In this document: positions 1 to 7,038 of the stretch, in pieces
Layout of the letters: the number at the start of each line of letters is the position of its first letter
How positions within the stretch are numbered: position 1 is the stretch's first letter
Assembly (NCBI GenBank): GCA_015485945.1
Contig: WFSM01000141.1
Location: forward strand, 1 to 22,649
Reading direction: 5' to 3'
Source of the DNA: Candidatus Bipolaricaulota bacterium
Lineage (GTDB): Bacteria; Bipolaricaulota; Bipolaricaulia; UBA7950; UBA9294
DNA length: 22,649 nt
Position numbers and translations under genes: made by a program
Notes under the pieces: model-generated
What the model was told of the DNA's origin: nothing
What the model saw: the letters and a program-made list of their open reading frames with translations, nothing else
The model's database searches: none

Positions 1-2
1 GT

Positions 3-857
3 GGGGAGATCGGGACCATCCCCCATCTCGTCAACCTGACGCTCGGGGTGAGCAATACGGACAACTCAAGCTCAAGTTCGTTTCAGATCAACCTTGTCAA
101 TGAACCGCGCATCATGTGGTCATTGATTATCGCCAGCGACCTGCAGTCGATCGATACGGCCCTCAACCGGATCGGACAGGGTACGGTCACGGTTGACTAC
201 CAAATTCTCGGGGACGGGATGCCCAAGCCGCTTGAGCGCCACGATCTGTTCTTGAGTACCCAGGACGTTGCTGTCTACCCGGCGTGGCAGCTTGCCGCCA
301 TTGTCGATCTGTTGCAATACAATGATTTCCAGGCCCCGAAGATCACGAGTATCACCGCGTCGATGCAGGTGACGCGCAAGCTCAAGGCGATTCACATCAA
401 TCATCTCGCCCTGGACAAAAACACGTACGCCCCTGGTGACACGATCCACTACAAGCTGGATCTCCAGACCTATCAAGGGAAAGCGCAAACAATCACCGGC
501 GAGTTAAAGATTCCATCCGATCTCAATCCTAATTTGGTCGATTATATCAGTGTGCGCGCGTACGGCGGGCCGCGGCCGCTGACAAGCGGTGAACAGCCGC
601 GCGAATTTCACAGCCTGAGCGACCTGATCAACGCGATTGAGGACCTGCCGAGCTACGATACCCTGACCGTCGAATTATTCGCGCCTAACCCGTATTCTCC
701 GTACACGAACGCGTTGCAGGGAGTCGCTAAGGTGCGCAAGCAGTTCACCGGTTATTTCCTATACGGCACCCGCGAAGCACAGGCGTTTCTGGAGGCGCCG
801 GCGACCGGTGGGGGGACGCCCCAGACCCCGAGCAAGACGACGGTGAAAAAGAAGTAA
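3..857 (+). CDS. C-terminal part of a SpoIVB/S55-like secreted protein (partial)
   Basis: The reading frame is open to the left edge (codons in frame from base 3), so the gene starts outside the window. The GTG at 48 has no ribosome binding site and is not a convincing start. The visible part has the pattern I know from the C-terminal half of long SpoIVB-type peptidase S55 proteins. This comprises an 'IDTALNRIGQGT' segment, a 'LFLSTQDVAVYPAWQL' segment, and then a beta-rich module with 'LDKNTYAPGDTIHYKLDLQ'. The proposed peptidase region, with its catalytic residues, would lie upstream and cannot be checked. The tail is Thr/Pro/Gly-rich and ends in lysines. In such families the protein is exported and acts at or beyond the membrane. 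The stop overlaps the murF start by one base (TAATG), so the two are probably co-translated. The family call rests on remembered patterns only. Confidence 0.55.
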   Translation, partial: GEIGTIPHLVNLTLGVSNTDNSSSSSFQINLVNEPRIMWSLIIASDLQSIDTALNRIGQGTVTVDYQILGDGMPKPLERHDLFLSTQDVAVYPAWQLAAIVDLLQYNDFQAPKITSITASMQVTRKLKAIHINHLALDKNTYAPGDTIHYKLDLQTYQGKAQTITGELKIPSDLNPNLVDYISVRAYGGPRPLTSGEQPREFHSLSDLINAIEDLPSYDTLTVELFAPNPYSPYTNALQGVAKVRKQFTGYFLYGTREAQAFLEAPATGGGTPQTPSKTTVKKK

Positions 858-2209
858 TGTTCAGCGTGGCCGAATGCGCCCGCATCGTCGGTGGGCGCGT
901 GGTACGGGCACGGGCGGCGACGCCGACACGATTGATCCACGACTCGCGGCTTGTGCAGCCCGGTGACCTATTCGTTGCCATCAAAGGGGCGCGTGCGGAC
1001 GGGCACGCCTACTTGGCGGCGGCGTTCGCCCACGGCGCGTGTGGGGCGCTCGTATCCCACGTGGATTCCATTCCGGACACCGCGTACAACCTGATCGTGG
1101 TCGACGATACCACCGCTGCTCTCACCCGCATTGCCGCGGCGTGGCGGGAGACGTTGCCCGGGACGATCGTCGGGATCACCGGCACGTGTGGCAAGACGAC
1201 GACGAAGCACCTTCTCGGTCACCTTCTCGCCGGGGCGGCGTACGTTGCCCCGCACTCGTACAATACGGCGATCGGGGTTCCAATTGCGCTGTCGGCAATG
1301 ACGCGGACGGCGCAGGTCGGGATCTTCGAGCTCGGAGCGAGCGCTCCGGGGGAGATTGTGCCGCTCGCCCGCCTGCTGCGGCCCAATATTGCGATCGTGA
1401 CCATGGTCGGGCGCGGTCATCTCGCTGGGTTTGGCAGCGTGGATGCGGTGGCGGCGGAGAAGTGGGCGGTGGTGGATGCGCTTTCTCACGACGGGACGGC
1501 GGTTGTCAACATTGATTCCCCACCGCTGGCGGCGCGCGTCGCGGCCTGGCCCGGCAATGTTATTACCGTGGGTGTAGCTGCCGGTGCGGTTCGGGGGCGG
1601 ATCATGCAATCTGTGCCCACTCTCATCCTGGAGACGGACCGCCTCCGGCTTGAGACGCGGCTCCTCGGCCGCCACAACGCGGTAAACGTCTTACTTGCGG
1701 CCGCAACTGCGTTACGGTTTGGAGTCTCCGCTGCTGATATCGAGGCGCGGATTAGGACGTTTTCCCCGCCGCCGCATCGGCTCAATCTTGTTCCCGCCCG
1801 GTTCGGGTACATCATCGATGACACCTACAACGCCAACCCCGACTCCACCACCGCCGCGCTGCACACCCTTGCTGAGTTCCCCGGGCGACGCAAGGCGTTT
1901 GTGTTCGGCGAGATGCGCGAACTGGGAGAAACCGCGCTCGGTTACCACCGCGAGATTATGGAGTTGGCACTCACTCTCGGCATTGTGCCGATCTACCCGG
2001 TGGGCGAGATGCCGCGCCGGGTTGCCCGCGAAACGGCGGTACACGCCCCGGAACAGATCGGCATCGTGCCCCGTGCAGACCTTCCCGCCCAGATTCAGCG
2101 CGATCTCACCGGGACGGATAATGTCCTGCTCGTTAAGGGATCGCATACACTGGAACTGGACGAGATGGTTGCCGCGCTCGTCGACCGTGGGATCCGTCAG
2201 AGCAGGTAG
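857..2209 (+). CDS. murF: UDP-N-acetylmuramoyl-tripeptide--D-alanyl-D-alanine ligase MurF
   Basis: MurF adds the D-Ala-D-Ala dipeptide to UDP-MurNAc-tripeptide using ATP, the last cytoplasmic step in building the peptidoglycan precursor. The 450-residue protein has the usual length and three-domain plan. The N-terminal substrate domain carries 'HDSRLVQPGDLFVAIKG' (about 29-44). The ATP-binding P-loop is 'GITGTCGKTTTK' (106-117, Lys113), with a Cys where many members have Asn or Ser. 'GRHNAVNVLLAAATA' follows, and the C-terminal domain has 'DDTYNANPDS' (321-330), 'FGEMRELGE' and 'KGSHTLELDEMV'. The start overlaps the stop of the preceding gene as TAATG. Only a weak AAGAAG stretch lies upstream, so translation is probably coupled. 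Its 3' end overlaps the convergent minus-strand gene by 13 bases. No other mur gene is in the window. Confidence 0.95.
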   Translation: MFSVAECARIVGGRVVRARAATPTRLIHDSRLVQPGDLFVAIKGARADGHAYLAAAFAHGACGALVSHVDSIPDTAYNLIVVDDTTAALTRIAAAWRETLPGTIVGITGTCGKTTTKHLLGHLLAGAAYVAPHSYNTAIGVPIALSAMTRTAQVGIFELGASAPGEIVPLARLLRPNIAIVTMVGRGHLAGFGSVDAVAAEKWAVVDALSHDGTAVVNIDSPPLAARVAAWPGNVITVGVAAGAVRGRIMQSVPTLILETDRLRLETRLLGRHNAVNVLLAAATALRFGVSAADIEARIRTFSPPPHRLNLVPARFGYIIDDTYNANPDSTTAALHTLAEFPGRRKAFVFGEMRELGETALGYHREIMELALTLGIVPIYPVGEMPRRVARETAVHAPEQIGIVPRADLPAQIQRDLTGTDNVLLVKGSHTLELDEMVAALVDRGIRQSR

Positions 2210-3264
2210 GAAGACACCGTTTCCTGTGGTGATTCAAGGTGGTGGACGATGCAGTGATGCTTAATTTCCTCCGGAGACGGAAACGGAGGAACGTTCATCT
2301 GCAACGTCTCGTCATCCTGTTCGAACCGGTAGTTCACCTGTACGCTTGCGTGGGATGGAGCGTCGCTGTGGGTGGCAGTTATCCGGCTGGCGAGCGTGAT
2401 GATCTCGTGCACTTGCGCAGCTGTTTTTGTCGCCCAATTAGTGCGGACGAGTGTCATCGGCCCGCGGTAGGTGGGGAGGTAAACGCGTAAGTCCTGGGGG
2501 AGGAAGAAGTTCTGTAGCGCCCGTTTTTCCACTTCATCGGCAGCAAGGACGATTTTAACGTCGGGGGGGCGCTTGTAATAGAGGCGGAAATCGAGAAGGC
2601 GGAGCGAGTTCATCGTGAATGCTTCCTCAGTCAGCAGGTTCTCCAACCGGGGGCCGAATCCGGGGAACATGAGTTTGCACCGATGCGCGGAGTCGAACCA
2701 GTCAATCTCGGGAATCAGTCCGAGCTGCGATGCCAATTGGTTCAGGTAGTTCGGATCCGGGTGTTCCAGCCCGAGTAACAGGTTGCGATCGACCCACCCC
2801 ATTCGTTCAGCATGCGTCTCCGGCAGCAGGCGCGCCGACAGTGGACGGAGGACAATTCCGGTGATTCCCAACGTCTCATCAATGCGCAGCAAATCACGTT
2901 GGGCGAGGCCGCTCGTTCCCACAATCTCCCCGGTGACGATGAAATCGGCATGGATCCGCTCCATGTAGCGAATTGCACGCGACAGAATGATCGTGCGACA
3001 GCTCAGACAGCTGCGGGTGAGGGAGAATTTGCCCTGCGGGGGAATGTTGGCGATACGTCGGTATTCCTTTTTGAGCGATTGGGTGCGGAAGCTTACTCCG
3101 GGCCATTCTGCCTTTATGAGCTCACGCAGCGGCGCATCTTCCCGGGAGAACGGGGAGCGGAAATGGAGGAGATGGAGTTCATCAACTCCAGGGGCGGCGG
3201 CAACTAGCCGCGTTGCCACTCGACTTGCCCGACTGCCGGAAAATAAAGAGAGCGCCCGCGCCAC
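2197..3264 (-). CDS. ThiI/MnmA-like tRNA sulfur-transfer family protein with degenerate PP-loop
   Basis: This 355-residue protein resembles the PP-loop family often annotated as 'tRNA (5-methylaminomethyl-2-thiouridylate) methyltransferase-like', which has an NFACT-R-like C-terminal part. Conserved family landmarks are 'SCLSCR' (Cys86, Cys89), 'ADFIVTGEIVGTSGLAQRD' (106-124), 'LRPLSARLLPET' and 'GWVDR' (156-160). The region around Cys196 sits where relatives carry a G-G-C motif. The ATP-binding PP-loop, normally S-G-G-x-D-S, reads S-G-S-R-A-S at 9-14, so the second Gly and the Asp are lost while all three Cys remain. The GTG start is preceded by AGGAG at a good distance; this site overlaps the stop of hpf, 9 bases upstream, so the two genes form an operon. 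If active it would thiolate a tRNA base or bind a tRNA or nucleotide. With this PP-loop it may have lost ATP use. The function is inference. Confidence 0.6.
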   Translation of the reverse strand: MARALSLFSGSRASRVATRLVAAAPGVDELHLLHFRSPFSREDAPLRELIKAEWPGVSFRTQSLKKEYRRIANIPPQGKFSLTRSCLSCRTIILSRAIRYMERIHADFIVTGEIVGTSGLAQRDLLRIDETLGITGIVLRPLSARLLPETHAERMGWVDRNLLLGLEHPDPNYLNQLASQLGLIPEIDWFDSAHRCKLMFPGFGPRLENLLTEEAFTMNSLRLLDFRLYYKRPPDVKIVLAADEVEKRALQNFFLPQDLRVYLPTYRGPMTLVRTNWATKTAAQVHEIITLASRITATHSDAPSHASVQVNYRFEQDDETLQMNVPPFPSPEEIKHHCIVHHLESPQETVSSYLL

Positions 3265-3273
3265 CGTCCGCTC

Positions 3274-3792
3274 CTACCGCCGCGGTTCGATCAAGCCGTA
3301 GTTGCCGTCGTGTCGGTGGTAGATGATATTTACTTCGTCAGTTTCGGCGTTTATGAACACGAGAAAATCCCGGTCGATTGCATCCAGTTGCAGCGCCGCC
3401 TCTTCCGGGGCCATCGGTTTGGGGAAGTACGTATCCGTACGCACGATCTCGCGGTGGTCCGTATCCGCATCGGCGGCAGCCGCGGTCCGATCCCCTTTAT
3501 CCTTGACATCAGTGAGTTGGTCTTTGTACTTGACGAGTTGGCGCTTCAGCTTGTCGATGGCACGGTCGATTGACGTGTACATGTCGGGGGATTCCTCACG
3601 CGCTGTTATTACCTTGCGATTTACCAGGTGCGCGTGCATGTCGGCGACGTGTCTTTCCTTTTCCACCGCGAGAACCACGTCAACGCTCACGATGCGGTCA
3701 AAATAACGCTCGAGGTTGTTCGTCTTTTCGAGCACATAGTTGCGTAACGCATCGCTGGAACCCGCGTGTCGTTCAACGATCTTTACCTTCAT
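3274..3792 (-). CDS. hpf: ribosome hibernation promoting factor, long form
   Basis: HPF binds the 30S subunit near the decoding centre and stops translation in starved cells. The long form makes 100S ribosome dimers through its C-terminal domain. The 172-residue protein has both parts. The N-terminal beta-alpha-beta domain (about 1-105) ends in a basic helix 'DRAIDKLKRQLVKYKDQL'. After an Ala/Asp-rich linker comes the dimerisation domain (about 115-172), with the family's 'KPMAPEEAALQ' and the 'HDGNYGLIEP' ending. The ATG follows a strong AGGAGG box. A good sigma-70-type promoter lies just upstream (3816-3844), so hpf can be transcribed apart from the ATPase gene before it. The PP-loop-like gene follows 9 bases downstream and is probably co-transcribed. 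Confidence 0.93.
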   Translation of the reverse strand: MKVKIVERHAGSSDALRNYVLEKTNNLERYFDRIVSVDVVLAVEKERHVADMHAHLVNRKVITAREESPDMYTSIDRAIDKLKRQLVKYKDQLTDVKDKGDRTAAAADADTDHREIVRTDTYFPKPMAPEEAALQLDAIDRDFLVFINAETDEVNIIYHRHDGNYGLIEPRR

Positions 3793-3815
3793 GCCCCCTC
3801 CTTTTTCTGCGTCTC

Positions 3816-3844
3816 AGTTTAGCAGAAAACAGCGGATCAGTCAA
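3816..3844 (-). promoter_or_regulatory. hpf promoter
   Basis: On the minus strand TTGACT (3839-3844) and TAAACT (3816-3821) are separated by 17 bases. The start of transcription would lie near 3808, about 15 bases before the hpf ATG, with AGGAGG in between. A second upstream TTGACA (3868-3873) has only a poor partner (TCCCTA) at 17 bases and may be a weaker tandem promoter. Confidence 0.6.
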
Positions 3845-3882
3845 TAGGGAAAGGACAAAATAACAGTTGTCAAGATAGATAT

Positions 3883-5427
3883 TTATAAAGCAATTAATGC
3901 ACTATCGCCGCGGGCGAGAATGCGCGTCCGCAGCAATTGTATGATCGCGTGCAGCTCGCGGGGGCCGATATCCGGTTGGTACAACCCGAATTCGCGGGAC
4001 ACAAACGCCTTTAGGCTGCTGCGGTAATGGGTGCCGGTCGTGCGCCGCTCGCGTACCAGCAGGCCCATCTCCAAGAACTCCCGCGGTGGCGAGTTCTCGA
4101 TTACTCCGCGGGCGCAGTCGGTCCACGCCGCAATTTGCTCGACGGAATAGGCGAGCGGGGCGTGCGCCACCAGGAACGCGAGGATGCGGCGTTCGAGCAC
4201 CCCCCGGTGTGCCACCCGAGCCGCGATGCGGTCGATGTGACGTACCACCGCGGCGGGGAGGTGGCCGTCCCCCAGTGGTGGCGCTTGGTCGATGTCGATC
4301 ACCGCGGTGGGGTCGGCATTCTCACTGTCGAGTTGATCGATCGGGCGCGGTGCTGGTGTCGTTGCCGGGCGCATGCCCGCGGGCGACTCGACGGAATGGA
4401 CGATTGCCTTGGAGATCTGTTGCACGTCAGGCAAAGACGGGGGTGGGACCTCGACTTTGATGTATCCGAGGGTATGTGCGATCTCCTCCAGTTGCTCGAT
4501 CTTCTTGTCGCGTTCGGCGAGCTTTGCCTCAAGGCGGGTGATCTTGTCCCTAAGCGTGTCGAGCCGTGTCTTTTTGCCCTTGCCCTGCTTGGCATGTTCA
4601 ATTGCCTCAATAATCGATTGGCTCACCTGCTTGAGTTGCGGCGTGACCACCACCTCGAGTGACGGGGTAAATCCGGCGTGGAACGTTTCCCGCTCGCGTA
4701 CGTAGATCGGCAGCACTGTATCACCGTTGACGTACACACAATCGCCGGTGGCGAGCGAGGTGATCAGCTCCTTCACTTCGCTCTTGCGCCACGGGAGGAT
4801 CTCGGAGTAGACGCGCATGTCCGCCTCGTGCACCACGCGATGCAAAAACAGGATGCCGGCCTGGGACAGGACGTCTTTTTCCACCTTTGCCGACCGCTGT
4901 GAGACGATGATTGCCCCCAGACCACGTTTGCGCCCCCGCAGGGCGATGCGGGCGATCAACTCCTTGAGTTCCGTCTTTGTCCCCTGGGGGATGAACTCGT
5001 GCGCCTCCTCGATCCCGACGATGTACGGGCGGCGCAGCTTTCCCGCCAGGTTCCACAGCGCGGTTAAATACTCCTGCAGAAACGCGTTGCGCTCCTCGGA
5101 CAGGAACCCGGACAGATCGAGGACAACGGGGACGTTCTTCTCCATGCTGATCGCGGCGATCTCTTCGGCGCAGTCGACGTCGACCTCGATCTCCACCCCA
5201 TCGCCGGTTCCAACGACCAGCACCTCGAACTTTTCCTTGAGGCCGAAGTATTCACCATCAATATCGACGATCGACAGGGGATAATTGTGTTTGAGCAGTT
5301 CTTCGAAGATCACACCGGCGGTGTTCGATTTGCCCGAACCGCGGATTCCGAGGATGGCGATGCATTGGCCGATTACCTCTTCGAGATCCAGAGAGAGATC
5401 GGTACTGATGTTAAGCGGTGTTCGCAT
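3883..5427 (-). CDS. HerA/DUF87-type hexameric ATPase with coiled coil and C-terminal domain
   Basis: The protein (514 residues) is a P-loop ATPase of the HerA/FtsK-like superfamily with a DUF87-like core. Landmarks are Walker A 'GIRGSGKSN' (27-35, Lys33), a hydrophobic strand ending in 'IVDIDGEY' (53-60), Walker B 'YIVGIEEAHEFIP' (135-147, with Glu140/141) and a basic 'RGRKRGLGAIIVSQR' segment (164-178) that fits the sensor/arginine-finger region. Next come a likely coiled coil (about 285-325, 'TRLEAKLAERDKKIEQLEE'), an acidic/proline-rich linker, and a C-terminal region (about 400-514) that looks like a winged-helix domain. HerA normally works with the nuclease NurA and Mre11-Rad50 in DNA end resection. 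Neither is in this window, so a different partner or role is possible. A 68-base gap separates it from cca upstream, and hpf downstream has its own promoter. The start has only a modest AAAGG box. Confidence 0.82.
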   Translation of the reverse strand: MRTPLNISTDLSLDLEEVIGQCIAILGIRGSGKSNTAGVIFEELLKHNYPLSIVDIDGEYFGLKEKFEVLVVGTGDGVEIEVDVDCAEEIAAISMEKNVPVVLDLSGFLSEERNAFLQEYLTALWNLAGKLRRPYIVGIEEAHEFIPQGTKTELKELIARIALRGRKRGLGAIIVSQRSAKVEKDVLSQAGILFLHRVVHEADMRVYSEILPWRKSEVKELITSLATGDCVYVNGDTVLPIYVRERETFHAGFTPSLEVVVTPQLKQVSQSIIEAIEHAKQGKGKKTRLDTLRDKITRLEAKLAERDKKIEQLEEIAHTLGYIKVEVPPPSLPDVQQISKAIVHSVESPAGMRPATTPAPRPIDQLDSENADPTAVIDIDQAPPLGDGHLPAAVVRHIDRIAARVAHRGVLERRILAFLVAHAPLAYSVEQIAAWTDCARGVIENSPPREFLEMGLLVRERRTTGTHYRSSLKAFVSREFGLYQPDIGPRELHAIIQLLRTRILARGDSALIAL

Positions 5428-5495
5428 AGATGGTCCCGCCTTTCGTTGCGGATGAATTTTACGGGCTCAGTGTAGACCGGGCGGGGCCGTGCCCG

Positions 5496-6956
5496 CTAGC
5501 GCGGATGTCCCATGGACGTGTGGCCTTGTTCCGCTGTGGCGATCATGACGCGGGCAGCGGCGATTGCCTCATCCCGGGTTGTGATCTCGCCGGCAAGGAT
5601 GCGGTCGTGCACGGCATTTAGGACTTCCCCTAGCAGCGGCCCCGGTTTGAGCCCAAGGTTGATCAGGGTGTGGCCGTCAATCAATTGCCGTGCCCGGTTG
5701 AGATTGCCAACGTGCTCGATGTGCTCGAGCACGCGGATGGTCTCCTGCAATACCGGCGCCCAGCCCGCGGCGTGGTGGGCACTCGCCTCGGAGTCGGCGA
5801 TCAACACCTGGAGGAGGTCGAAGAACAGCGGGTAACGGCGACGCAATGATGGTTCTCCTCCTGCTTCCCCGGCAGTTAAGAACCTAACCTGTTTGCCGCG
5901 TCCCATCCGCGGGAACGCCGCGATTCGCATGTGGTTTTTGACAAGGTAGGCGAGACGGGATAGGTCGGCACGGCTCAAGCGAAGACGAGCCCCGATCTGC
6001 CTTGCCATTCGTTCCCCGATTGCCTCGTGTCCGCCCATATGGGTTCCGCCGCTGTGGATGAGGGCGTTCGGCTTTCCGATGTCGTGAATGAGGACAGCGA
6101 GCTTGACGATCGGATCGTGCACGAACCCATCGGCGGCCCGCACTGCGGCGATTGTGTGCACGTACACGTCACCCTCGGGATGGTATTCCTCCGGCTGCGG
6201 TACCCCTTTTAGCGCCTCAATTTCAGGGAGGATGTGGGGGAGAAGGCCAAATTGGTCGAGTAGTTCCAGCCCGCGTGCCGCTTGATCGGTTTTCAGAAGG
6301 CGCAACAGCTCGTCGCGGATCCGCTCCCACGATATCGCAGTGATGTGCGAAGCGTTTTCTGTGATCGCCGCCGCGGTGGCGGGATCGATATCACTTCCGA
6401 TCTGGCATGCGAACCGGACCGCGCGCAGCATGCGCAGATAGTCATCGGCAAACCGGGCGCGCGGATCGCCGATCGCCCGGATTACGCGCGCGCGTAGGTC
6501 TTCAATCCCGCCGACGAGGTCGATCACCGTCCCGTCCACGGCGGCAGCGAGTCCGTTGACCGTGAGGTCGCGGCGATGCACGTCTCCGGCGAGATCGCGC
6601 ACCAGCTCCACCTTACCCGGCCACCGCCCGTCGTAGTCGGCTTCGGTGCGAAACGTAGCCACCTCGTACTGACGCCCGTCGGGAGCAACGATCACCAGGA
6701 CCCCGAACTCCTCCCCCACCCCGATGATCGGTCGGTCCGGAAACAGAACGCGAATCTCATCCGGGAGGGCGGAGGTGGCGATGTCGATTTCTTCCGGAAC
6801 GAAGTCATCCCATCCTGCCCACTTCGCGAGCAGGGCGTCGCGTACTGCCCCGCCGATCAGGTAGGCGTCATGGCCTGCCTGCCACAGCCGGGACAGGATC
6901 TCCCGTGCAAACGGATGGGCAGCGAAAATCGGTTCAATATCGATGTGCTCATTCAT
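5496..6956 (-). CDS. cca: tRNA nucleotidyltransferase / poly(A) polymerase family protein with HD domain
   Basis: This enzyme belongs to the class-II nucleotidyltransferases that add CCA (or part of it) to tRNA 3' ends. Seen in order are 'YLIGGAVRDALL', the metal-site region 'EEIDIATSALP', 'EVATFRTEADYDGRWPG', 'RRDLTVNGLAA', and the head/neck helix 'FADDYLRMLRAVRFACQIG'. An HD phosphohydrolase domain follows with 'LAVLIHDIGKPN' and 'MGGHEAIGERMARQIGARL'. Two oddities stand out. The usual D-x-D metal pair reads E-I-D, and the loop between GGAVRD and this site is about seven residues longer than usual. I chose the ATG at 6956 (486 residues), because family similarity begins there and a TATCCT -10 box lies 9 bases before it. 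A GTG at 7019 has a fair GAGG box and would add 21 residues. Whether it adds all of CCA or only CC or A cannot be told. Confidence 0.87.
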   Translation of the reverse strand: MNEHIDIEPIFAAHPFAREILSRLWQAGHDAYLIGGAVRDALLAKWAGWDDFVPEEIDIATSALPDEIRVLFPDRPIIGVGEEFGVLVIVAPDGRQYEVATFRTEADYDGRWPGKVELVRDLAGDVHRRDLTVNGLAAAVDGTVIDLVGGIEDLRARVIRAIGDPRARFADDYLRMLRAVRFACQIGSDIDPATAAAITENASHITAISWERIRDELLRLLKTDQAARGLELLDQFGLLPHILPEIEALKGVPQPEEYHPEGDVYVHTIAAVRAADGFVHDPIVKLAVLIHDIGKPNALIHSGGTHMGGHEAIGERMARQIGARLRLSRADLSRLAYLVKNHMRIAAFPRMGRGKQVRFLTAGEAGGEPSLRRRYPLFFDLLQVLIADSEASAHHAAGWAPVLQETIRVLEHIEHVGNLNRARQLIDGHTLINLGLKPGPLLGEVLNAVHDRILAGEITTRDEAIAAARVMIATAEQGHTSMGHPR

Positions 6957-6965
6957 CTCCGTGTG

Positions 6966-6995
6966 AGGATACCGGCGCGAGCGCGACATCCGCAA
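6966..6995 (-). promoter_or_regulatory. cca promoter, probably giving a leaderless mRNA
   Basis: On the minus strand TTGCGG (6990-6995), an 18-base spacer and TATCCT (6966-6971) place transcription start at about 6958-6960, right at the ATG at 6956. The only purine box (GGAG) abuts the ATG with no spacing, which fits leaderless translation. The mirror-image element serves the divergent gene. Confidence 0.4.
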
Positions 6996-7000
6996 GGACG

Positions 7001-7029
7001 TTGTTCCGGTGGCCTGCACGGGATATCCT
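7001..7029 (+). promoter_or_regulatory. amidotransferase promoter, probably giving a leaderless mRNA
   Basis: TTGTTC (7001-7006), a 17-base spacer and TATCCT (7024-7029) put the transcription start at about 7036, immediately before the ATG at 7039. No ribosome binding site is seen before that ATG. The octamer TATCCTCA is the same as in the opposite promoter, at the same distance (9 bases from TATCCT to ATG). Confidence 0.4.
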
Positions 7030-7038
7030 CATAAAACC

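Noticed and set aside
968..1675. Minus-strand 235-codon frame across murF
   Set aside because: The Arg/Pro-rich composition is typical of an antisense shadow. MurF motifs continue throughout on the + strand.
5456..5461. TAAAAT as -10 box for the HerA-like ATPase gene
   Set aside because: No acceptable -35 box at 16-18 bases; the gene may be read from cca.
7009..7038. Longer start of the amidotransferase
   Set aside because: It would bury the catalytic Cys that must follow the first Met, and no ribosome binding site is present.
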